Source of the DNA: Lichenostomus cassidix
Lineage: Eukaryota > Chordata > Aves > Passeriformes > Meliphagidae
NCBI GenBank assembly: GCA_008360975.2
Contig: CM039179.1
Coordinates: 48,490,359 to 48,554,358, forward strand
Direction: 5' to 3'
DNA length: 64,000 bases
Shown piece by piece: positions 25,101 to 37,100 of this stretch (the first letter of the stretch is position 1; every line of letters begins with the position of its first letter). Both the position numbers and the translations under genes were made by a program. Below the pieces are notes generated by a model. That model worked only from the letters and a program-made list of their open reading frames with translations, was not told where the DNA came from and did not search any database.

Positions 25101-28100
25101 ATCTGTAGAACCGCATGATTTCATATAACACGATTAATACATTTTGCTACTTGGTTACTGTTCTAGAATGATTAGAATCTGGAAGAAGTTATGTTGAAAC
25201 TGACCATTTTTTGGATAGTTAAAACTTTTTTCGCTTTTTTTTTTCTATTTGAACAGTAAAAACTGCAAAAAGTAGAAAACAAAAACAGCAAACCCAACCC
25301 AAAACTCTACTACAAGTTAAAACTGGAGATTTCAACTAAGTTCTAAAATTGTTCTTCCAGGTTGCCAACAAGTGATGGCAGTGCATCCAAAGGAAAACAG
25401 CAAACTAGTGAACCCGTACATATTTTAAAGAGATCTTTCGCCAGAACTGTGTCAGTGGTGAGTACTATCAAGAATCTTCCATGTATCCTGCAAGTTCATA
25501 CACAGTTAGGAAGCTGAAAGATGCAGATGTGGAAATAATGGTTTTGTGTTTGCTTTCTCAAGCAGAAGTTAGGTACACTGATAAATAAAATATTTTATTA
25601 TTTTACTTTTCTGAACATTTCAGATGTAAACTTAGATCTAAACTAAGCTTTTGTATTGGGTGTAGCCATTAATATTAATATTCTAGCACTTGTTATAGAT
25701 AGATTTTTATCATGGTATTACAGTGAAGTGTCCTGGCATTCTTAATGCTTTTTTTTTATTCTCAAGCAAAATAAGGTTTTTTTGTTTTGCATGGTAGATG
25801 TGTACAGGCATATAGATGTTTTCATAATAAACATGGATATAGATGCTATTTGCCTTTCATGCAACACTGATCTGGAAAGGTCACTTCTTGTTTTTTAACA
25901 CAAAGTCTATCTTTGGCATCCTTCATACCGTGCAATAGGAATGCTTTGAATCTTTACTGAGCATTCTTCACTGGAGTTGGACAACACTGGTGCTGGGAGT
26001 CGAAGAGCTTCGTGGGCTGAAGGGTTTCCAATACACTGCTACTCTTCTGGATTTAGAAAGGTTGCGTTTTGTGGGCACTTGCTGCCTGAGATTGCTGAGG
26101 GTCTACACCTGTGAAATATATCCAATATCAGGTATTCCTCTTAGTTCACTTGTTTCATATTTATTAACAAATAATAATCTACAGGACATTTCAAGTTTGA
26201 GCCAAGTATTCATGTAGGATATGATATAAAATGAAATTCTTGTGCAGGTGGTTTTACTGGAGCAATGAAAAGATTTGCTGTGAGAAATAGGATATTTTCA
26301 ATTGTCTGCATAATCAAGTACCCCAATACCACATGTTTATACTGTAATGTATGTATTTTAAAGTTAGTTTCCTGTTTGACTTGTCAGTTGACTTGCTTTG
26401 GACTACTTGTAGCTTTTTTTTTTTCCTCATTTCTGTACATAGTGTCTGGCTTTGGTGGTGAGCACAATGTAAATTTGAACGACTGTATGTATCTGGTTTT
26501 CATGCCTGTACTTTAACAGAGCTCATATTAAAACACAGCACATATTATAAAATACCAGAAGAGTGGAAGTTTCTGATGTTCAGGTTTCTTGGGTAGAGTT
26601 CAACACCGTTCACTGTTTTACTTTTCAAATTAATTTCTCTGAATGTAGATTCAACAATGATGCTAAATTCCAATTTTTCTATTTGCATGTAAAATGTGCA
26701 TTTTAACATGAAAATGTCTCATTATTGTACATTTAATGCTTCTCTTTGTGTAATCTTCTAGCTACAGCTAAGGCAGTTGTAGAAGAAACCAGCAAACTAG
26801 CAGATTGCATTGGAAAAACTAGGACCTTGCTGAGAAAAATTTTATCAGAAGGAGTTGATCATTGCATGGTGAAGTTGGACAATGATCCACAAGGATATCT
26901 CAGTCAGCCTCTCAGTCTTTTAGAAGCTGTTCTTCAGGAATGCCATAATACATTCACAGCTTGCTTCCATTCATTTTATCCAACACCAGCTCTCCAGTGG
27001 GCGTGTCTTTGCGACCTGCTGAACTGTTTGGACCAGGTACATTAAAATGCCACAAGTAAATATTACGGCTTAGCTTGCCCTTTTGCTCAAGTTGAAGCCA
27101 AGTAGTATTTAAAACTTTTATTGATTTTTTGCATTTATCCTGATTTGCAGGTTGAATTCTGTTGTGGTTTGGTTTTTTTTTTTTTTTAATGACTGGTATT
27201 GGATTTATTTCTGGTTTTGTTTGTTTGGGGTGTTCTCTAAGTGTAGCTCAAGAGCCTAGGAACTTTGTCTCCTTTAGCTTTTAAGAGTCTCTGTGGGACA
27301 GTGAAGAAAATTTGTGGTGCTGTTAACTGTCAGCACCTGCTTTTTGGTGTTGAGGCCATGCCTTACCTGTGCTTACTCTTGCTGCGTGTTGCCTAAGAGC
27401 ATCTGTGAGGTATTTTTTATCACTAATACTTGAGTAATTCCTCATTATTAAACATGGCAGCAGTGCTCTGATCCAGCCAAATACATGAGAAGCAGCTGCA
27501 AGTATTATTCTATAATCAACAACTTTCTTCTGGGTATTTTAGTTGTTGTGAATGAACATCCCACATCTAAACAGTGTAGTTGGTTGTTTGCATTGCTTGA
27601 AGTAAGATGCAAACAGTTTGCAGCTTTGCATGAAAATTAATTTAGCATATACAGTTTCAAGGAAGGGTCTGTTCTTTAATGTATTACTCTAATTAAGTTG
27701 TTTAATTATAATTGTTGCTTAAAAGAAATGCCTTGTCTTCAAAGGATACTGTAATTTCAAAAGTAATATTAAATGAGTTTATTATTTTAAAATCTGCCAA
27801 CCAAGAAATTTTAATTACTCCAGTTTTGAAGATGTAAATTCAAGTTTATGAGAGAAGGTGGTGAAAAATTCATAGGAAGCCTTTCTCTGTGTTACTTTTC
27901 TAATTACAATAAAGCTGCAAAGTTCCTTTCAAATGTAGTTTCGCTCTTGTTTCAATGCAATGGTGCCATTCTATTAATTTCTTTTCATGTCTTTAGGACA
28001 TCCAGGAAGCAAACTTTAAGACCTCCAGTAGTCGTCTCCTTGCTGCTGTCATGTCTGCTCTGTGCCACACTTCAGTAAAGCTGACCTCCATCTTCCCAAT

Positions 28101-31100
28101 TGCTTATGATGGAGAGGCCCTGCTGCGCTCCATGGTTAAACAAGTCAGCACTGAGAACGACTCTGCTCTGGCCCATCGCTTTCCTCTGCTGGTGGCACAC
28201 ATGGAAAAACTTAGTCAGGTTAGGATGTATTCTAAAAATTTAATTACTTACTTTCTTTGCAACAAAAAGCTGTTACGTACCTTGAAGTCTTTGCTTGATA
28301 ACGATGTAGATGAGTTTGCCTAAGTGTTCTCTTTCTAAAAGGCTTAGTTCAGAAACTGATCATTTTTTCCCATTTTCATCTTTTTGTCTGAGATAGACTA
28401 ACTGTTTCTTGTTCAGAGAATGTCTGAGCAAAAAAGGTTCTTATCTTCTAATATTAAATTGGAAGAAATATACTTTGGAGTAGTATTCTGTTGCCTAGTT
28501 TTTCAGCCTTTTGATATGATTACAAGGAGGAACACGTAGATAGATTTGGTGTTTTGAGGAAGAGTCAACACAGCTTTTGTAATAAAAAGTCATGTCCCAA
28601 GTTGGAGTTTTTAAGGGGGCAAGAAGGGAAGCCCAGTTTATGAAGTTCTAGCAAAGGTTACTAAACAATTTTCTAATCAAGGGCTCTTGAATGCTGTATT
28701 TTAGCAGTTCTGTTATTTTAGAATTTATTTACTGGAATGAAGAGGGTAAAGACAATCAGGGAAATGGGACTACTAAATAGTATTCTTCACTTCAGAAGAC
28801 AACAAGGGTAAGATAGTATGAAATTATGAATTATGCAAGAAAGGTAAATAAAAGATAGTTGTTGAGTCTACCACTGCCAGAAGTTTTGAGCAAAATGTAA
28901 GTTCAGAATTTCTGCTCTTCTTAAAATATGCAGTTAAGCTGGAGCACATACTCGTATAGCCTATTTTTATGCTAAAGTCTTCCATAAACTTGGAAAGCAC
29001 CTGCACAAATTAATGAAGAAAAAACCCACCAGGCACTATTAAATGCAAATAAAATTTTTATATTTTTGGATACAGCTGCCTCCTAACTGTAAAAGATGGA
29101 AAAGTCTTCTGTGTAGGTATCTGTACAGGCTTGCTTCACCTTACTGTCTTCTGTATTTGTTCACTACTTCGGTAACTTTGAGAGACAAAATGGTGAGAAA
29201 GATAAACCTTAGATTTTCATCAGTAGAGCTGATTTTTTCTTTTCAGGAATGTTTTTCAGTATGGATAACTGTTACTAAAACAGTGAGTGTCACTGCTAGG
29301 TAGAAAACACGGGAGATGCCTAAGCTTAGATTTTTTAAATAGTCTTCATTCAGCAAAGAGCAACTATGCTTATAATCATTCCACCACTGGTTTTATCTTA
29401 CCTTTTTGCATAGAAGATTCTTTTTGCAAACACCAAAACAATAAAGCTTCCAAGATTCTTATTTATACTCTGCAGAAGAAAAGTATATGAACAGTTTCAT
29501 AGGCAGCTATATATCCTCTATGTTCTAATGTAGGCTTATAAAGTCCATAGGTTTTATGGGCTATGTAACCTTTATAGGTTATAAAGCAAAGACCTCTCCT
29601 GAGAGGGACACCTGTATATGGTAGCTTGCCAATGCAATAAAAAACTTCTCCCTACTTCATTCAGGAAATTAAGAACATTAATTAATTCTTTTGACAAAGG
29701 AATAAATACTGTGATAGCTTTGAGAATTTTTAATTTTTTTTCCACCCTCTAGATGTTTCTTATCTCTATGAAGTCACAGATTTTTCAATTACCTAGTGTT
29801 TATAATATGTGAAAGCCTGTGTTTTGGTTTTTTGAATAGCCATGTCATTTGTCTTTGTTTTTCTTCATATTGCAGAGTGAAGAAAATGTTTCAGGGATGA
29901 CAAGTTTTCGGGAAGTGCTGGAAAAGATGTTGGTCATTGTTGTTTTACCAGTACGGAATAGTCTTAGAAGAGAAAATGAACTTTTCTCTTCACATTTGGT
30001 TTCTAATACCTGTGGGTTGCTTGCTAGTATTGTGAGTGAGCTTACAGCATCAGCATTAGGATCTGAGGTAAAGCTGCTTTTAAGTCATTTTTAGAAGTCT
30101 TTCAGGACAAATATATTATGAATGTGATACAGGCTGTGACAGGTGTTTTATAGGTGTGCAGATCTTTCAAAGATTCTGGAATTCTCAATTCTGAGTAGCT
30201 CAGGTGTTTTGCATAAATTTAAAAGCATATATTCACGAAATTAGGGAAGTACCGTTGATAATTAGCTATTTCATTATGGCTGCAGAATACTGCAGATGGT
30301 TTACAAAATGGCAATTTTTTTGATTGCTTTGCTTTTTGCCTGCATATTTGTGTACATATACAATCAAATGTTATTTCATGAGGCTGTAACTTCATTAAGT
30401 GACAGAAAAGTATTTGACTTGATTAAAGGATGTCACTGTCTGTGTGCTATCAACAAGTTATTCTCACAGAAAGAAACAAGCGTTTAACGTCTTGATTCAA
30501 GGTGTTTTTACCATTATGTAACATCTGTATCTGCCCTCTCTTAATCTTGACTGTACCTAAGGCAAAAATACCTAACATTTCTTTTAGTACAGGTAATCTG
30601 TATTTTGTGCTAATTTATCCTATAAAATATATATTTAAATACTTTCAAAAAATGAATTGGATTCCAAATTATTCCTAGTTAATTTCTAATTGCCAGAAAT
30701 ATTTTTTCTTTTAAGTCAGTATTGACTGGAAGGCTCAGTAATGCCATCTTCTATGGTTTATGAGTTGACTTTAAAAATTTACCCAATTGAAAAATCTGAT
30801 AATTTAATTCACTTAATTTTGCTTTATTGAAGTTGTGTAATGTTTAGCAGTTAATGCTTTCTGACACCTTTTTTTAACTTTCTACAGGTTGATGGACTGA
30901 ATTCTCTCCATTCTGTCAAATCCACTCCAAACCGATTCACTAAAACAAGTCAGGGGAGAAGCTGGAATACTGGGAATGGATCACCTGATGCTATATGTTT
31001 CTCTGTTGACAAACCTGGTGTAGTTGTAGTAGGATTTTCTGTTTATGGTGGAGGAGGAATTCATGAGTATGAGTTGGAGGTATTAGTTGACGATGTAAGT

Positions 31101-34100
31101 ACTGCATTTGAGAAAACAATATGAACAAAAGTAACTCAGAGGTTTTTTTTAGAATATGTTTTACAGTGTATTATTGTCATTCTTTTTCAATCTAGGCTAC
31201 TAGTAAAACCTAGTAAAACTAGGTGCATTGGTAGTATGTTTTTTTTATTTGCTTGTGGTGGTGGTTTTTTTGTTAGCACAAGCTACATGCTGTATCAAGT
31301 AGGGTCCTTGGTTATTGTCTTGAACTCTTCCTTTATTACAAATAATATTTGAAGTACAGGAGGCATTTTGCTTTCTGGAGCTAAATGTAAATTATCATCT
31401 TTCTGTAAACTGTGAATGAAAAGATATGAAGTTAAAACCAAAAATTGAAGAAAAGGGTGGTGGCATGGTCAGATTGTACCTACAGATGTTTCATATGCTG
31501 TTGATGTACTCTCTTAGAAGCAGCATAAAACTGTATTGTGGGTTCTGGCAAAGAAGTGAAACCTCTGTTTTCTTACACACAGTTGTTCACTGTACCTGAT
31601 AATTCTGATCTCTTCCAAAGGACAAGCATAGGTTACTGTGGGAAATAAATCTCTCTGCTCAGTAATTTCCTCTTTAGCAGAAAGGCTTTACTGTTGACTC
31701 TGAACAGGTTTTTCATCTTTGTTTTGCTTGTATTGCCATGTGTACAAATCTGTGCAGTGAAACATAAGTTGCACAATTGTGTGAGCGTGTAATTTATTTT
31801 CATTATAAATGTTTTAAAATTACTTTGTTCCTTTGAATCAGAGTGATCATACTGGAGATGCAGCTCATTCTCACAGATGGACATCTTTAGAATTGGTTAA
31901 AGGAACTTACACCACAGATGATTCTCCTAGTGACATAGCTGAAATCAGACTCGACAAAGTTGTGCCGCTGAAGGTAAGTAAAACAAATGCACATCTGTAG
32001 GTTTCATATGACTTCTTTAGATGACAATATTGAAATGTTCAATGTAAATTGTTTGGGGTTTTGTGTATGTATTCACAAGTTGATCTTGACATGTGCTTCG
32101 TAAAGTCTCAGTTTCACCCTGTAAATGAAAAGTTCCAAATCCTGCCAGCTAAGAGAAATTAAATCCCAGTTTTTACAGTAGCATAAGATAGATTGTAGTT
32201 GCTTAGTAATTTTAGAATATTCTTGAATGTGCAACTTGGTAGTTAATTTTCTTGGGTTACTGCTTACTCTGCAAGCCATTAGTAGTAATTTAAGTTATTG
32301 TCCATATATATTTTCCCAAGTTTGGAAAAATGGAACAGCTTTGATTTTTGTTAAATGCTGGATTTTTTGTTTAATTTCATTTGTAGAGTACTTTGAAGGA
32401 CTTTTCAGACTCCAGTATTAATGTAAAATAGTAACTTCCATAATACTATGAAGCCATAGATACTTGTTTTATACTGCATACTATTTTTGGCTCTCCTTTT
32501 TAAGGAAAATGTGAAATATGCAGTTCGTTTGAGGAATTATGGAAGCCGGACTGCCAATGGAGATGGCGGAATGACCACAGTGCAGTGTCCAGATGGTGTA
32601 ACGTTTACATTTAGTACGTGTAGTCTGAGCAGTAATGGCACTAACCAAACACGAGGACAGATCCCGCAGATCCTTTATTACAGGTTTGTGTGTTGTAACG
32701 ATCGCTTTCCAGGAAGAGAGAGCAAAACCATCTTAGTGCTATTATACCACATCTGTTTTTAAGAAGTAATAGAAATCAGTGCGTCCAGAGCATGTTTGTG
32801 GTGCCTCTTCCAGTCTTATTTTAGGTTCTATTCTTTTGACTTGACAAATAATGATGGCTGATAGTTGACTTCTTACAAAGTCCATTTTTTCTACTACACC
32901 ATCTCATTTTCTGTTTTTTCTGTATCATAAGAGAAATTTGAGAGATTACTCACTGGAGTGTTTATCTCTCTGATGTATTCAATTCTTCAGTTTCCAAAAA
33001 TGATTGCACCATGTAGTGAAGCAAGGCCTGTTTATATAGGAACTGCCTCCTCTTACTTAGAGTTCAAAGTATAAAAAGAAAAATTTAAACTGCCTGAAGA
33101 AAATCAACTGAAATATCTGACTGTCCTGCAGGGAAGCTTTACTTCAGCCTTTCAGGATGACAGTAGGAATTCACTTGTGGTATCGCTTTTGAAGAAAGCA
33201 TTGCTTTCATGTTTAAGGTGCTTACCCTGATATATTTATAAAGACATAATTTTCAAACTGGCAATACAAGGCTAATCAACAGAATATGGAAGGAATAAAA
33301 GGATCAATGAATAGTAATTTATTTTATATTTGATTGTGTGAGATGTACCTACCTGATAAAAGATCTATGAGAGATAAAAAAAGTAATGCTACAACAGCTG
33401 ATGTATTTTGGATTAACAAGCACATGAACATGTTGCTCTTAAGAACGTTTTAAAGAAGCTAAAATACCAAGAAATAAAGTAGCCAGCAAAATTATAGTAA
33501 TAGTATGTTTGAAGATACAAGATAGCTTTACACTACCTTAAAGCATGAGATTGTGCTCAAAGATCCAGCTTGTCAATAAAAACAGTAATTGCTTATTAAA
33601 GAATGGAACTGCAGTGGTGCATATCATGGTATTCTCATTGATTTAGTCCCCTGGAATCTTGGAATTCATTATGAAGTATTGTAATTGGGAAGTATCATTA
33701 TCTAAGGATGAAAGAAGACGAAAAACCAGCTATTTTCACTCTTTAGATTGCCTGCTTTTATACAGGCATAAGAGAAAATAAGGGAGAAATAACCATTTCT
33801 TTGATTCCAGAAAAGCAAAGGACATAATTTCAGTAGTGGAAGCTTCAAGGCATTCTAATTTAATAATGAATTAACATATGGAAAAAAGCCACACCAAAGT
33901 CCTGTCTTCAGATCAGAACAGCCTCAGGTTTTTTTGTTTCAACTGATAAAATTTTAAGAAGCTTTTGAAAGACTGTAGTAGTACACCTCGGAGCTGTTGC
34001 AGAATAAATTGTGTTGAAAAATACAGTCGCAGCTGCGACTGTAATCCAAATTTCTTTCGAAGTTTGCACAGACAAGAGACATTTAATTTTATATGATGCA

Positions 34101-37100
34101 TGACTATAGTTAGGGACTTAATTTGAGGACTCTCATTTTGATATATACTGATTTGAAATCTTGATTTGCCTACAGCAAAGAAACTAATATTCAGTCAACT
34201 ATTGTAGAACAGCTTGTACAGCTCACACTCCATTTTGTGTGGGGGACACTGAGATACAAATAGAATTGTTGCTTGTGTGTATGCAAAGAAAGGCCACATA
34301 CAGAAGTAAACATACTTCTGATACGAGCGGAAAAGTTTTGGAAGGATTTGTTGGAAAAATACTCAGTTGAATTGCACCCACCATCAGTGGTTAAAAAATT
34401 CAAATGAAAAAGGCTTGAGGCTGACAGCAAAGCTACAGTTCTAAGACACACTGAAAAACCAAAATTCATATAATAGAGAATTAGAGGTATCCTTGTTCAC
34501 TGAACTGCTCAGTGTTAAATTTTTAAACATTCTGAGGTGGTAGTCCTGAAATAATAATGTTCTGGAATGAGGTTCTGAAGATTAGATCTTTCTGGACAAA
34601 CATAACATATCCAAAAGAGAACAGGAGAATTTTGTTTCACATGTTGACTAAGTGATTTTGTTTCTTTATGCCAGGGCTTAATCACTATCATATTGAGGGC
34701 TTGAATTAGTTTATAATTGTCATTTGACTGCTTTGAAAAAGTAAATCCAACTACATCTTCTATATACCTTCTTGAAATGGTTTCATGCATAATGTTGTTT
34801 AGGAGAGCCTAATTTGACATACAGAGTGGATTTAAATGAAAGAACTATTTGTCAAGGGTAAGCCCAAGATTGTATTTCAAAGCCATAATTAATCTTTGAA
34901 ATAAGAAGGGAGAATCTTTTTCACTCTTACGAAAATGTAGAAAAATCTATTAAGTCTTACTTGTTTCTGTGATGCATTTAGCATTGCTCTGTTTTTACCA
35001 AGATACATGACTAGCTTTGGAAGAGCATAGCATTTAATACATTTTTGTGGTTTAAAAGGCATCTAGAGAAAAGAAACATTTCAGAAAAATGCTTTTTATA
35101 CTTGTTTTTTTTTCCAAATAAAAATAAAGTTCTTGCAAAGGGCTAAGAGTGAGACATTTCCCCCAAAATATTCTCTGTGCTTTCTTTGTTTTCTTTATTG
35201 CTTTATCATGGATTGCTTTGTTTATTCTATGCCAAAAATTAGTCAGTCATTTTTTTAATATAATTTTGTATTTTGTGAACTTACTTTAACTTAATCTACT
35301 ATCCAGGAGTGAGTATGATGGAGATCTGCAGTCACAGCTGTTGAGCAAAGCTAATGAAGAAGACAAAAATTGTAGCAGGGCTCTTTCTGTTGTGAGTGCC
35401 GTTGTACGAGCAGCCAAAGACTTGTTGCACAGAGCTCTGGCTGTTGATGGTAAGGCTTGAGAAAATTGGTTTTACTTTTCAAAACTTTACTTTGCTAGCA
35501 AGCCATAATAGTAGAATATCACCTGAATACAAAAGCTGTGATGTTTCTCTTGTGCTTTCTACAGGATGTTTTTCTAACTTTTCATTCCTGTAGGTATCAA
35601 ACTGTAAATTCTATGTCATTGAGTTATACTTGTGATGTCATAGTCAGATACCTTGTATAAATTTGCTAATCTCTTTAGCAAGTATCATATTAAATCTGGT
35701 AAAATTCTTTATTTACAGAAGATACTCTGTGATGGGTTAGTAGCAGATTTTATTCATGATTTGCACAGAGCTTGTAGTCAGCAGGACTGGTTAATATAAT
35801 TAATATCTGTGCATGAACATCCCCTTTTGAAAAATGTAGATATTAGCCATTGCTGCCAAAATGTCCAGAGTATTACATAACGCTATAAAAATTAATTTGA
35901 AGGGCTGTGGGGGTTTTGTTGTGCTAACTTTTATACTGTAGAAAATATGAACACAGCTTCACAAAATGGCAAAGAATGCAATAAAATAATGCTCTAAGAG
36001 GAGGACATTTTTCAGCAGAGAACTCTATATAATGATATATTTATCTTGGGTGGACTTGGCAGACTGAGAATTCAACGGTGCCTAAATAATTAAAACAATT
36101 TGAAGTAAAAATAGTGTAGGAAGTAGAAGTTTAACTCACAAGAGACAAAACAGAAAAATGTGTTTTGAACCGTAGCATGTTTATTAATAATACTTGTGTT
36201 CCAATTATCTTTACTTAGCTGAAGACATTCCAGAATTACTCAGCTCTTCCAGTCTGTTTTCAATGCTGCTTCCCCTCATCATAGCCTACATAGGACCAGT
36301 AGCAGCAGCTATTCCCAAGGTATGCTCCTCAACAGAAATTACTGAAGAAATGTATGAATGTTATGCAAGGAAAAGATTTACTGTGAAAATTTGAATATCT
36401 TGATTTCTTATTATTTTACCAATTAGTGGCTTGGTTTTGATAACATACTCATGAATTTTCCAAGAGTCAAGAATTTTAAAAATGTGTAATGACTTTTTTT
36501 TTTAACCTCAGTTGAAAACGTGATAAAATGACCTTAAGGAAGCAGATAGAAATATGACAGGCTTTAATAGTAAGAACAATGAGAAGAATGTAATTTATAA
36601 CTCATTGATTAACATGGGGTTGAAAGGGTTTTTTGTTATATAAATTTTATTTTTACAGTAAACAGCAGAAGCGTTTGCTCGTTAAATTATTTCTGTCAAA
36701 TTTAGAGATTGAAAGATGTCAGCTATAAATAAAAGAACATTTCTTTCTGGTGACATGGCATTCTATGTGCCTGGTCTGGGACACTCTTGAAATCTGTTAT
36801 TAGATTTACAAGTGTCAGTAATCTTTAACTAGTAGACACTATAGCCTTTTATTGCTTTTTCGTCAGCTCTAAGTTGTTTTCCGACTTCTCTTTGAAGGGG
36901 AAAGAAAGAGAACTGACCACTTAAAATCTAGCAGACATCATTAAATATTAATATTGTTATGAAGTATAACTGAACTGTGACTTTAGTATGATATTTGCTT
37001 TCTGTGAACTCTTCCTGTTTGTTAATGGTCAAGATTTGAGTAGAATCTATTTTAGGGAAAGGATCTCACAGTTGTATACAGATTCTTGTTTCAGCTTTGG

